64,000 nt of DNA from Otatea glauca. Taxonomy: Eukaryota; Streptophyta; Magnoliopsida; Poales; Poaceae. Shown here piece by piece: positions 1-11,059 of the stretch. The translations under genes and the position numbers were made by a program. Where the stretch lies: contig CM070713.1 in the NCBI GenBank assembly GCA_036346275.1, positions 57,159,567 to 57,223,566 of the forward strand. The letters run 5' to 3'. Each line of letters opens with the position of its first letter. The first letter of the stretch is position 1. A model generated the notes under the pieces. That model saw nothing but the letters and a program-made list of their open reading frames with translations, had not been told where the DNA came from and did no database searches.

Positions 1-48
1 AAAATAGAGGGCAGCCAAACAATTTTTGCTCTGATCATCTGCTGCACC

Positions 49-3000
49 TAGAGAGGGCCAAACAGACGGCACGACCCATTTCGGCCCGGCTACTAAACGT
101 GCTGGGCCAGGCGTGCCCCGTGCTGGCTCGGTCCTTCGTGGGTATAACGGGCCGGGTCGGCCCGGTAGCCCGTTAGCGCCAAAACATTTTAAAAAATCAG
201 AAAACAATTAGAAAGACAGAAAAAAGTATGAAAAAATACAGAAAAATAAGAAATAATTTAGAATAATTAGAAAAACTCGAAGTATGTAGAATTTTTTAAT
301 ATATATACAAAATAAGGAAAAGCTAAAGTATGAGATAAATTCTAAAATGAAACAAATAATTGAAATTAAATTATGAGCTTTATTGATGTTTGACTGTCTC
401 GTTAAAAACTTTGCCAAGTAAAAACTCAACACGAGAAAACTTTGGCAAAGAAAAAAGAGTACAGCCTGTAGCTCAGTGGTACAGGAAAAAAGTGAAGATT
501 ACAATTATTCTTGTTGATTATCTAGATAAAGATTTTCGAACGTCTCCGTCAACTCAGTATTTTATGTAGTATGTTGAGCTCGTTGATCAGCTTGTTCCCA
601 ATCTTTCACAGTGAGAAGTATTTCCACCATCTCACTTGTCAGATTTGTTCTTCTCTCCTTGATTATTCTTCCGGATAGACTGAAAGCAGACTCCGAAGAA
701 ACTGTGGAGACAGGAACTGTTAACACATCACGTGCTAATATGGAAAGCACCGGATATGTTATCTTGTGCGCGTGCCACCACTGCAAAATGCTGAAGTCCT
801 CCTCTTGCTGCTCTTGGTAGTTGACAGTGTCGCTGTTGAGATAGGCAGCTAGCTCCCCACCATTTGTTGTGTCCGCACTTGTCGTTGTTATAGTCGAACT
901 CCTTGAGGAAGAGCCACCTGCACCCCATATCTTTCCCCACGCAGTTTTCGTCTTACCTGTTGTGGGTACTGGTGGAGGTCGCTGCATGCGAACTCCAGCA
1001 AACTTATGATCATACTTAGCATAAACTTCAGATAAGTTAGCACGGACATTTGAAAAATAACTAGAATAATCAGTACCTACAGCATCACTTAGAAGTGAGA
1101 GAACATTAGAGAATCCTCGAACTTTAGCTCTAGGATCCAAAATAAATGCAAATGCATATAACATAGGAATTTCTCGCCAATATTTCAAAAATTTAGTTTT
1201 CATAGCATAAACAGATTCACGTAAGATATTATCATTTTCGTGGGTCCTTAAGTAGGTAGCAATTTCTAAAATATGATGCACAATTAAAGGAGAGGTTAAG
1301 TGATAAACTCCAGATAAAGTAACAGTGGAATCATAAAAAATTTCTAAAAATGACAGCAAGTATTTAGCAATATACCAATGTTGCTCTGTGAGTAGAGGTT
1401 GACCATCCTGTCTACGATAGTGCGTGTTAATAAAAACAGAAAATGTGCTCTCATATGGTACGAGAGACTTAAGCATCAAGTAAGTAGAGTTCCATCTAAC
1501 AGGCATATCCAAATCAAACTTACGCGGACGCACATCCATTGCAATACAATAAGTCTTATATGCTGCTACTCGTTGATTAGAATTATTTAAGAAAGATATT
1601 GCAGTGCGAAAAGGTTCAATATACTGATTTAACCTCTTCAAACCACATTTAACTATAAGATTAATAATATGGCAAGCACAACGCTGATGTAATAAGAAAG
1701 ATTCAGCATAAGAATTGAAAAGCGGAGTAAGAATGTTCATGGCAGAAGTATTTGCAGAAGCATTATTTAATGTTATTGCAAAAATCTTATCACTAAGACC
1801 AAAATCTTCCACAACTTTTACAATACAATCAGCAATATTTTCAACAGTGTGTGCTACATCAATTAATTTGAATCATATAATCCTCTTTTTTAGTTGTCAA
1901 TCATCGTTTACATAATGAGCAACTACACTAAAGTCTCTTTAGCTCTACCACTGCATATATTAGATGTTAAAGACATGGAAAAGTACAGGTACTAAAATTT
2001 TCTTTTAGTTTATTGCCACAATTATTATAATTTTCAATCAAATCTCTAGTTGTTGTTGGTCTAGAAACTGCAGAAAACCTAGGATTATGAGTGATCCTAA
2101 TATAGCTTTCAAACGTAGCTGACTCACCAAAGTTTAAAGGAAGATCTTGAAAAGCAATTAAACGACAAAGAGATTCACGAGCTACCTTAGGATTGTAGTC
2201 CCAGTTACATACCATACCGCCGGGGTTGTACTACAGCTGCGTCTGTCTGAAAGTCATCCCTACTTTTTTCTAGACCTCTCAGCATGCCTCTTCAAGTGCC
2301 CCGTTCCACCTGAAGATTTCGTAGTTAATTTGTTCTTACAATATTTACAAATAGCATACCTGCTCTGAACGCCATTTGATGTCTCAAAAATCTACTCGAA
2401 ATCTTCCCAGACTCCCGATGTACTACGTCTTTATCTTTTCACCCCGGTGCTTGCCAACGCAGTAGCACTTGTAGAGCCTGAGGATGACATAGCTCCAATA
2501 GCTTCTTGCGCTTCATAGGATGCAGCAAGAAACTCCTCAGGTGAAATCCCTAAATCAGAAGCTGAAAACGACGGAAAATCCCTGTGCTCCATAAAGCAAA
2601 CTGCAAGAGATAATTAAGCTATTAGTACTAAAATATGATTTAAAATACTAACAAAATGAAAAATTAAATCACAATTATTACCTTGATTTCTTAACAGAAG
2701 CCGGAAGTTAAATTTCAGATTTTTGGTTTTTTGGAAAAATTATTTTAAATTTTGTCAAATTACCACCAGAAGCAAAAGAATTTCCACAAGAGAATGAATA
2801 AAAGAGAATGCAAGATTGCTGGTGTAGAAATGATGGGGCAGCCACCTATTTATAGGGGAAAAATCATGATTTTTTTCAATTTTTTCAAATTTCTTAATCC
2901 TCCACAGCTATCAAAACGGCTATTTTTTAACTAAACGAGCTAAACAGGCCGTGCCGGGCTAAATGGGATGTGCCTCCCTTAAACTTGCCGGTCCGCCGTG

Positions 3001-3100
3001 CCGAGGTACCGGCTCAAGCACAACACAGACTCGTGGATCATGCCATGCTCGGACCAAGCTAACAGTGTCGTGCCTCGGGTGGTCCATTTAACCATCTCTA
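49..3100 (-). mobile_element. Full-length hAT DNA transposon, decayed
   Basis: The left end at 49 begins TAGAGAGGGCCAAAC and the inverted right end begins TAGAGATGGTTAAAT, giving imperfect terminal inverted repeats typical of plant RICESLEEPER-like hAT elements. Both sides are flanked by the identical 8-bp word GCTGCACC (41-48 and 3101-3108), the TSD length of the hAT superfamily. Subterminal DNA at both ends is rich in GGGCC/CGTGCCGG words. Inside, on the minus strand, is a broken transposase gene with a BED zinc finger and a C-terminal dimerisation domain. The perfect TSD with a disabled transposase suggests an older autonomous copy that has decayed. The right end lies about 150 bp before the MTERF5 start codon. 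Confidence 0.93.
562..2592 (-). pseudogene. hAT transposase (BED finger plus hATC), broken
   Basis: hAT transposases excise and reinsert DNA through an RNase H-like domain. Reading on the minus strand, a start near 2592 opens an N-terminal segment. A BED-type zinc finger follows around 2290-2400, with Cys-x2-Cys (ICKYCK) and His-x3-His (GHLKRH), but it is interrupted by in-frame stops and frame changes. A middle fragment lies at 1967-2215. The longest intact part, 562-1812 (416 aa), carries the RNase H-like core and ends in the hATC dimerisation block, recognisable by VSTVSSESAFSLSGRII. The family is normally about 650-750 aa in one frame, so this copy is broken at several places and cannot make a full enzyme. 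Confidence 0.88.
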
Positions 3101-3252
3101 GCTGCACCACCATAGCCCATAGCAACCATTAAATTGAAGATATTTGAGGGCTTTATCTGTGAAAAGGAAAAGACGAAATTTCTATCCAAATAGCTAGTTC
3201 CTCCCGTTGTTCTAATCCACCCCTCCCACTGCGGCGCTTCCCTGCCCCGGCG

Positions 3253-5807
3253 ATGACGAGCTTGGAGGCGGCCCAACGCCTCCGCCTCGGCCTGGTCCCG
3301 TGCGAGCCCCGCGGCCGGCGGCTGCCGCCATGGCGGCTCGTCCTATCCCCTTCCTCCTCCTGCAGGTTGGCTCGTTTTTCCGCTCGCTCTTAATGGCATT
3401 GGCTCTACTACCTCACATATTAGTCGAGTAGAGTTTTGGAACTTGTATGGCGTCGTCTCTCCATTATGCTGATTCCGACTCCATGGGGTCACTTGCGCCG
3501 CCAAGCACATGGATGGAGGCATGGAGCTGCCTCTTGGGTTTTAGCCTCTGTACAGTATGGATGTCCCTGTAATTGCAGGATTGAAGCTGAGATTCTTGGC
3601 GAGGTCTAGAATCTGACCATCTTAAGATATATCATATATGCGTGTATAAGCACATGATAAGTGGTAGTTTCTGTTGAAGTATAAGTGAATTGCCCACACC
3701 TTTCCTAAGCTTAAGCTTTTGGGTGAATTGGCTGGGGCATGCAACTCAATACCGTATAGAGCCAAGAGGTCTCGAGTTCAAGACCTAGTTAGCGCAATTA
3801 AAAAATAATAATTGCAGCTCACTTTTATCCCACGTTTTAGGCTTGAGGGAGCCTATACATGAGGGGGAGTGTTGAAGTATAAGTGAATTGCCCACACCTT
3901 TCCTCATAAGCTTAAGCTTTTGGGTGAACTGGCTGGTGCATGCAACTCAATAGTTTCAATGTAGTACTACGGGATCCGGTTAGAATTGCCTCGAGAAAGC
4001 TTCTTTCTTTGGGGAATCAGAGTTCGCATAGAAGAACTACACAACAATATAGCATGTAAATGTAGCTGAGAAGGAGCTTAATGCTCAGTATTTGGTCAAC
4101 TATGCCACTTGCTTTTTTTATTGAACCGACAAGAACCAGGATGGTCAGGCCTCTAGAAAAGAAGATGAACATGTAACAAACATTAGGCATTGTTTTATGT
4201 GTGCTTACTGATTTTCATCCCATGCTTTATTAATTATTGGCTCCACCGTACTTATCGCTGCCTTCTGTTCATACAGGCTTTATTACACTCTAATTTCCCG
4301 ACAGCTTCGAATTTGCAATGCACAATCATGTGAGTTTACCGATTCATCACTTCTTAAGAACTTTTCCTCCATCTGACTATGAGATATGCACAAGTTAGCT
4401 TTACGGTGCTCACCAACTCTCTGCGGTGCAGATGCTGATGATTTATGGGTAGCTAGTGCTCCAAGTTCCATGGCTGTTCGATCAAGGTTGCTTGCTGCAG
4501 AAAGAGAGGAAGCAAAAGCTGTGCTATCGCTGTTCTTAAGACAGAAAGGTTTGAGAAGTACGTTGGCTGCACGGATCGTCAACAAATCAGATGGTTTCAT
4601 TGAGCACCTGGTTTCAAAGCTCCGTATTACTTACAGATCTCGATATGCTGAAGGTTCCCATTCTTGATTATGCTTGCTGTACACTTATGTCTTCCTATTG
4701 GTTCTGAACTTTTGACAACATATTTATTTTTCAGGGAGAGAGCTTAGTACACCTGAGATCAGAGATGCTCTCCTCCCATATCTAGAAGCTCTTTCTAAAG
4801 AACACGGAGATGGTTTGATCGAGGTGGTGGGGAACTTCCCTGATCCTTTTGCTGTGGAAAGGGAAGCCTTGTCTTCTTCTATGGTACTTACACCCACAAG
4901 CTTAAATAAACAGAAGGCAATTGCTCGAGTGACCACGCCAACCTCAGGGGGAGCCCTCCCTGAGCTAGTGCTCTACCTACTGGACCTCGGCATGGATCAT
5001 GAGGAGATCAAGAATGTTGTGCGTAAGTTCCCAGCACTTGCATATTACAATGTGGATCGCAAGATAAAACCCCTGGTGGAGCTACTACTTGAGCTTCATG
5101 TGCCAAGGTCAAGCATACCGGGAATCATCAAGAAGAGGCCTCAGCTATGTGGCATCAGCATATCAGATAATCTGAAACCTACGATGACCTATTTGGAGAA
5201 CATTGGTGTCAACAAAGCTCAGTGGAGCAAGATGATATGCCGGTTCCCCGCATTTCTTACCTATAGCAGGCAGAAGGTGGAGACTACTGTGAGCTTTCTT
5301 ACTGAACTAGGAGTTTCTAAGAAAAACATTGGCAAGATCCTGACACGATGTCCTCATCTCATGAGCTATAGCGTCAACGACAATCTCAGGCCAACTGCTG
5401 AATACTTCCGGTCGATCGGCGCAGATGCTGCATCTCTTATTCAGAAAAGCCCACAGGCTTTTGGTCTGAACATAGAGGCAAAGCTGAAGCCGACCACACA
5501 GTTTTTCCTGGAGAGGGAGTTCAGCATCGAGGAAATTGGCACTATGGTGAATAGATTTGGGATTATTCACACTCTCAGCTTGGAAGACAATTTGCTTCCC
5601 AAATATGAATTTTTTCTGACGATGGAATACCCAAGGTATGAGCTCGTGAAATTTCCGCAGTACTTTGGGTACAGCTTAGAGCAACGGATAAAACCTCGGT
5701 ATGCTCGGATGACCAGTTGCGGGGTGAGGTTGATTTTGAACCAGCTGTTGTCAGTCTCAGATAGCAGATTTAAGGAAATTCTACGGAAGAAGATGGACGG
5801 AGTTTGA
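3253..5807 (+). CDS. MTERF5: Chloroplast transcription termination factor MTERF5-like
   Basis: mTERF proteins are helical-repeat nucleic-acid-binding proteins of organelles. Arabidopsis MTERF5/MDA1 acts in plastids, where it causes polymerase pausing at psbEFLJ. I model four exons: 3253-3365, 4277-4329, 4432-4653 and 4735-5807 (1461 nt, 486 aa). All junctions are GT-AG and in phase; intron 2 starts GTGAGT and removes two in-frame stops at 4374-4382. Residues 1-45 are Arg/Ser/Pro-rich, as in a transit peptide. The block AEREEAKAVLSLFLRQKGL, then IVNKSDGFIEHLVSKL, is the conserved MTERF5 N-terminal region. Repeated leucine/proline mTERF motifs fill residues ~185-470 (for example ITRCP-like ILTRCPHLMSYSV). 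The C-terminus RLILNQLLSVSDSRFKEIL matches the Arabidopsis family end, slightly shortened. Identity rests on remembered family features; exon 1 is the least certain part. Confidence 0.9.
3672..3952 (+). mobile_element. SMART/TRIM miniature LTR retrotransposon in MTERF5 intron 1
   Basis: Two ~80-bp direct repeats (3672-3751 and 3870-3952), both starting TGTTGAAGTATAAGTGAATT, act as LTRs around a 118-bp interior. The interior opens with TATAGAGCCAAGAGGTC, resembling a degraded initiator-Met tRNA primer-binding region (canonical TGGTATCAGAGC). It ends with the polypurine tract GAGGGGGAG immediately before the second LTR. The 5-bp word GTTTC flanks the element on both sides (3667-3671 and 3953-3957). 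There is no coding capacity. At 281 bp with 80-bp LTRs it fits the SMART class of very small grass LTR elements, which depend on enzymes from other elements. Confidence 0.88.
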
Positions 5808-7436
5808 GATCACAATTTCAGATAAGCACAGAGTTGGACAAGTTCATTTCAAAAATCGGTTGGTAGATTAATGTGGCCGTAGATGGATAGTTTTGAGAAC
5901 AAGAAGTATCTCGGAAATTTCCAATTCGTTGTGCACTTCTATAGAGACACCGATTGGCCCTTAGCCCACTGCCCCTTTCCATGACAGTTGATGGACGAGC
6001 AGCATTTGGATATGAACGATTTGATGTGTAACTGTTGGTGGTTTAGGTAGCAAATTCAGCTGTTACTATTTGATACAGTTCTTGTTGCTCATTTATGTTT
6101 TCTTATTGCTCATTTATGTTCTAGATATGATCATCAATTAAACGGCCTGATTTTTCTTCCAACATATATTGTACTCCTTTTTTTTAGGCTAGGTAACTTT
6201 TTGAAGTAAATTATTATAGCCAACTCCCCTAGAAAAACGCCTGCAATCTGACAGGCTCGCTTGCATGTTACGGTTCCTTTTGTTACTTCTATGTTTTTTT
6301 CAAAATTTCTCCTCCATTTTGGAGAAGACATGTATTGAGAACACGAAAGATGAGCGAATCTTCGTATAATGCACCTGAAAGTTTCTTCCTGAGCTGTTGT
6401 TGCCTGACAGGAAGAAAACAATCAAGCTAGATGATACCATCAGAATCTATTGGTATCATTGACATCTTTAGAAATCAATCACTACTGTAGCCAATGGTCC
6501 TCCATGATAGGAGTTAACAAATACGGTACAGTGTACAGACATGCAGGGGCACCGCCAGTATCTCAGGTTTAGCCTTCACCGACTTGTCATCACTCATCAA
6601 GGCTAATAAACACATCAATATAATGCAGGGATGCCCTTGATTTTTCTTTTTCATCAAATATCTTCTAGGGTTGCGTCCATGCCTGCATTGCACATATAGT
6701 TCCTTCCTGAACTTTAGTGCCAAGTTTCAGATCGTGAAGAATCCAAGAACAAACAACCTAATAAGAACGAACCAGAATAAGAAATGCTGAAACATGAGGT
6801 GAGACAGTGACTGCAGAAGATTGAGTTCAGCAAAAAAAAGCAGTAAGATCAATCGCAGTTTCACCGATGCATCATGATTAATGAAGAAAACTAGCTCATC
6901 AAATGGTTCAAAAAAGGAGCAGAACAGGATATAGAAGACCAAGTTCGAGACTTCATGCTACACAGCGAAAGGGGTGTTTCAGTTGCATAGTAAAAACAAG
7001 TCAAAGAACGATACTTTGGAAATGAGATCATTAATTAGGAACCATACGATTCAAAACAACAATAGTTCAGAGTTCAGACACGGCTATAGTATTGCATGTT
7101 TACCCAAACCTGCCTTGCTAACCAGCAGGATTTCCTGCTTCAAGGATGATATTTTTTCCAGCATTAGCACAAATATACAGTTGAATCGCAACTTGGGAAA
7201 AAGCCTCCAGTGCATCACACCTATAAGGCAATAACTTCATCCTCCGCAATCCAACCTGATTGGTCGGGGAAAAACGTTGGTAATTAGTATCAACTTCAAC
7301 CAATGCTTTCAGTTGTTTTGAGCTTTGACCATTTTTTCACATGAAGGGCAAGTGCTTCCTCAATGTGGCTGACAACTCCTCGACAGAAATTACAAAAAGC
7401 TGCAGTGGTGGGTTGACAAATTGAACTCCAACAACA
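5808..7436. other. MTERF5 3' flank, no gene seen
   Basis: This stretch begins with the likely MTERF5 3' untranslated region. I could not fix a polyadenylation site, although AT-rich TTTATGTTTTC-type words occur near 6090-6120. Short open frames exist on both strands, but none shows a domain, a plausible start context or exon-intron logic. No inverted-repeat element was recognised. Confidence 0.5.
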
Positions 7437-7444
7437 GTTCAGAT

Positions 7445-8893
7445 CAAGGATAAAAAATTCGTCGAAAACCGACGAAATTTCGCCGAAATCTCGGATTTCG
7501 GGCCACCACAAAATCCAAATTACCGGCCAAATTAAAAAATTTGAAAAAAAAACTAAACTGCTACAGTTATTTCATTTTTTCGTCGGAATTTCGCCCGGCC
7601 GGATTTTGTCCAATAACCCTTAAGAAAGTCATCATCTATGAAAACTTGTTGAAAAACTGAATTTTTGAGACATTTTAAAATTTTGGTAAAAACACTGTCA
7701 TATTTTTATAAAATTGTACAGGTTTGATAATGATCTGAAAAATTTATGGTACTATCTTTAGTAGTGTAGGATCATACATAAAAATTTTCAAAATAATTGA
7801 ACTTCATTTGTTATCTTTAAAAAATCAAAACTAGAATGAACATAATTGGGACAGTAAACTTGTCAGAATTTTATAAATTTGCTCGAGTGTGATCATAATC
7901 CAAATTTTTTTATGAGAGCTTAATAATTTCCTCAGTACCATTCTATAAAATTTTCAATAAATTTAAACTTCTTTTGTTTGCTCAATCAAATCTATGTAAG
8001 CATTGAACTTCCTTTGTTATATTTCAAAAATCAAAAAGAGAAATAACATAAATGGTACAGTGCTTTGTAAGAATTTTATAAATTCACTAGAGTGTGATCA
8101 TAATTCAACATTTTTATGAGATCTTAAGAATTTCCTTAGCAACCTTCTGTAAAATTTTCAAAAATTCTAAGCCTTTATTTATTGCTAAAGCAAATCTATG
8201 TATTGATCATCAGGCTTTTATCAGGACGTAGCATTATTAGAATTTTTGAACATTCTTGAAGCTTAATCATCTAAAAAATTTATTGAAACATTAATGATAC
8301 ATCAGAATCATCCACAAATTTTTTAAAATTTTGCTAACATGGTTTGAACTATTTTTCATTTTGTTTAAGTTTGCCGGTAAGGCTTTTAACATGACAGTAG
8401 CACTTTACAAATTTTTAAAAATTCAAAAAGTTTGATCATCATCTAAAATTTTTATGAGAATATTATGGATGTGTCAGGACCATCCACAAAAAATTTTAAA
8501 ATTTTCTAACCTTGTTTGTTCTAATTTTCATTGGGTTCAAACTTGCCGTTCAGCGTTTTATCAGGACAGTAGCAATGTTTGAATTTTTAAAAATTCCTCA
8601 GACTTGATAATTATCTGAAATTTTTATGGGAACATCATTGATGTGTCAGGACTCTCCAGAAAAAAATTCAAAATTTTTCGTCATCGTTTGACCCCACTTT
8701 TTGGCCCGTGCAAAACCGCCAAAATTTTGAGTAAACTGGCCGAAATTCGGGTTTTTTCGATTGCAAATGGACCGGATTTGAATTTTGCTTTTTGAATTTC
8801 GGCCGAGATTTGTCCGAAATACCAAGATTTCGACGAAATTTCGGATTTCTGTCCCATGCGAGATTTTATCCGAAAACGAAATTTGAATCCTTG
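7445..8893. mobile_element. Non-autonomous hAT-like element with 8-bp TSD
   Basis: The left end CAAGGATAAAAAATTCG and the inverted right end CAAGGATTCAAATTTCG match at 14 of 17 positions. The element is bounded by the perfect 8-bp duplication GTTCAGAT (7437-7444 and 8894-8901). Both subterminal regions are packed with palindromic CGAAATTTCG words, consistent with transposase-binding subterminal repeats. The 1449-bp body has no transposase and consists largely of diverged ~180-190-bp subrepeats. The 8-bp TSD points to hAT; the exact family cannot be named without a library search. Confidence 0.85.
7620..8690. repeat. Diverged ~180-bp internal subrepeats of the hAT-like element
   Basis: Recurring phrases reappear about every 180-190 bp: TTTTATAAATT, GTGATCATAAT, TTTTTATGAGA and TAAAATTTTC. 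Two units are most alike (about 7850-7998 and 8053-8200). Later units near 8220, 8385 and 8570 share the words CAGGAC.GTAGCA and CATC.ACAAA. The units are old and unequal, so this is not a homogeneous satellite. Confidence 0.7.
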
Positions 8894-8901
8894 GTTCAGA
8901 T

Positions 8902-9224
8902 ACAGTTCAATGAAATATGACATCAAAACTTTATAGCTGATGCCTGATATGATCAATGTATATGAGTTAGACATTATTGTGTGCAGCCAACATTTCAGCA
9001 TATATCTTCAGCTAAAATAATCGTTTATGTGGAGCCTGATACCAAATTTCACCAGAATAGAAAATAAATTGTGAACACGATTAATCAGAGGCAGCTAAAA
9101 GAATGAGTGGTATGCAGTTCACGCAGCCAAATCAATTAATCATATTGAACTCTAGGATCGGGCGGCAAAAGTTACTCATTTCAGTTGTTGATGCCATGGT
9201 TTTGAACACAACTTTCAACATCCA
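8902..9224. other. Spacer between hAT-like element and the ISY1 3' duplication
   Basis: No gene or element is recognised here. It is AT-rich, collinear with the sequence left of the hAT-like insertion, and may hold distal 3' sequence of the minus-strand ISY1 gene. Confidence 0.4.
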
Positions 9225-9743
9225 CACACACACACACAATCAATAATGCGATGCAAATGGTAGATTATAAATCGTAACACAAAGAGGCTTTGCATCATCA
9301 AATTGAACTCTTTACAGCAAGAAGGTACTAACAGTAAATGAGCACAAACATATTACAGGGCAACAAAAAATATGTGGAACACTCTTATGCTAAAGCATCT
9401 TGAATACATGACTACAGTACTTTTTGAGTCAAGAACACAACATCAGTTAAATAATTCATCGAGCCATGATAAAAAAAAGAACAGCACACACACACACAAT
9501 CAATAATGCGATGCAAATGGTAGATTATAAATCGTAACACGAAGAGGCTTTGCATCATCAAATTGAACTCTTTACAGCAAGAAGGTACTAACAGTAAATG
9601 AGCACAAACATATTACAGGGCAACAAAAAATATGTGGAACACTCATATGTTAAAGCATCTTGAATACACGACTACAGTACTTTTTGAGTCAAGAACACAA
9701 TATCAGTTAAATAATTCATCGAGACATGAAAAAAAAAGAACAG
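9225..9743. repeat. 260-bp tandem duplication downstream of ISY1
   Basis: Two head-to-tail units (about 9225-9484 and 9485-9743) differ at roughly eight sites, about 97 percent alike. Each begins with a CA dinucleotide run followed by CAATCAATAATGCGATGCAA and ends in an A-rich run with AGAACAG. The array ends 10 bp from the ISY1 stop codon, so on the minus strand it forms the probable 3' untranslated region. The CA and poly-A runs at the unit edges suggest slippage or unequal exchange as the origin. Confidence 0.92.
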
Positions 9744-9753
9744 ACCATCTCAC

Positions 9754-10689
9754 CTAGCGTCGCACATTGAGCATCTCCTTGGCCTCCTCCTGCTCGCCCT
9801 GCAGGGTGTCGCTGGTGTACTTGCTCAGCAGCTCCTTCTTCTTCCGCTCTAGAACCATCCGCTCAATCTCCTCCTCATCGGGGAGTGGCACATGTGCAAC
9901 AAACTCCCTCCCGGCTTCTTCTCCCATCTCCCTCTCCCTCTTCTCCTCCTCCCGCCTCCTCTCCTCCTCCACCTCCTCCTCCACCTCCTCGAACAGCACC
10001 TCCCTAGCAGCCTCCCCACTGCGCCCACCTGCCGTGGCCACCTCCCCGCTCACAACCCCCTTCATGGCCTCCCGCCGCACCCGCTCCACGCGGTGCCATT
10101 CCGTGATGGCCTCCTCACGCATGCGTTTCTCAGCCACGGCCTCCAGGCGCTCAAGCACGCCGTCCTCGTCGTCGTAGTAACCGTAGTACCCGGCGTTTAT
10201 GCGCTTGTGGATCTCGTAGCGGGTGCGACGCTTGCGGATCTCGGGAGGCTTGTCGAAGAGCTCGCGGACGCCGGGGAGCTTCTTGGCGGCGCCGAAGTAG
10301 CGGTAGCCCGGGCCGCGGCCGGAGGGGTTGGGGACGGCGACGATGTTGCCGTCGAGGTCGGTCATGAGCGGGGCGTTGGAGCTGCGGGAGTGGTCGCGGC
10401 CGCCGAGCTCGACGATGCGGCGCTCCCAATGGCCGCGCTCGCGGAGGAGCTTGTTGATCTCGTCGTTGAGGTCGCGGAGGCGGTGCTCACCGAGGCCCTC
10501 GTTCTGGATCTCGGCGACCTTGGCGCCGATCTCACGGAGGATCTCGGAGCGCCAGCGCTCGGCGTCGGCGAGGTCGCGGCACTCGGAGGCGAGGTAGGGC
10601 CGGCGCTCGCGGGGCTTGCGCTTCTCCTCCTGCTTCATCGTGATGAACCGGTTCAGCATCGACTGCGCTTTCTCCTCGTTGCGAGCCAT
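9754..10689 (-). CDS. ISY1: Pre-mRNA-splicing factor ISY1 homologue
   Basis: ISY1 is a nuclear component of the catalytic spliceosome (NineTeen/MOS4-associated complex) that helps position the branch helix during splicing. The 311-aa frame is uninterrupted and starts MARNEEKAQSMLNRF, the nearly invariant ISY1 N-terminus, so the start is secure. The conserved block continues through RERRPYLASECRDLADAERW, EIGAKVAEIQNEGLGEHRLR and the ISY1 signature GRGPGYRYFGAAKKLPGVRELF at about residues 120-145. The tail from residue ~220 is Glu/Arg-rich and probably coiled or disordered. Length fits plant ISY1 proteins of about 300 aa. GC content is very high in the coding sequence, a common bias of grass genes, and this also creates long shadow frames on the plus strand. 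Confidence 0.96.
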   Translation of the reverse strand: MARNEEKAQSMLNRFITMKQEEKRKPRERRPYLASECRDLADAERWRSEILREIGAKVAEIQNEGLGEHRLRDLNDEINKLLRERGHWERRIVELGGRDHSRSSNAPLMTDLDGNIVAVPNPSGRGPGYRYFGAAKKLPGVRELFDKPPEIRKRRTRYEIHKRINAGYYGYYDDEDGVLERLEAVAEKRMREEAITEWHRVERVRREAMKGVVSGEVATAGGRSGEAAREVLFEEVEEEVEEERRREEEKREREMGEEAGREFVAHVPLPDEEEIERMVLERKKKELLSKYTSDTLQGEQEEAKEMLNVRR

Positions 10690-11059
10690 GGCGGCGTGTC
10701 GGACGGCGGCGGCGGCGGCAAGGTTCTTGAGCTGGGCGAGGGTTTGGGGAGAGGGGGAGGCGGGCGGGTTCGATTGTGAATTTGTGATTTGTGGGTTGGG
10801 TTATGGAAAGAAGCTGTTTCGATTTCTGACTTGGTCTCGTATCCGCTATTCCACTTTGCCCTCGTGGTCGGCGTGTGATTAGAATTCGACGCTCCAGATG
10901 GATGGAGATGAGAAAGGGCACAACAAGTCTGAGGTTATCTTGAAATTTTAAAGATACATTCCTAATAAGTAATGTGTTATTTTCTCCGTCTTAATCCACC
11001 CTTTTTTTTTTGCGTACCTCTTGAGTCTTGAGTACTCATTTATCCTGCTCCCTTACTTT
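10690..11059. other. ISY1 5' flank
   Basis: This is the upstream region of the minus-strand ISY1 gene. The first ~100 bp are GC-rich leader. No unambiguous TATA element or other motif could be assigned, and no coding sequence is seen. Confidence 0.4.

Noticed and set aside
460..490. tRNA-like box A (CTGTAGCTCAGTGGT)
   Set aside because: Only a 15-base 5' fragment lies inside the hAT element; no acceptor stem, anticodon arm or T arm follows, so it is not a tRNA gene.
9892..10779. 295-aa plus-strand open frame
   Set aside because: It is the complementary shadow of GC-rich ISY1; composition is Val/Ala/Leu from reversed codons and there is no domain.
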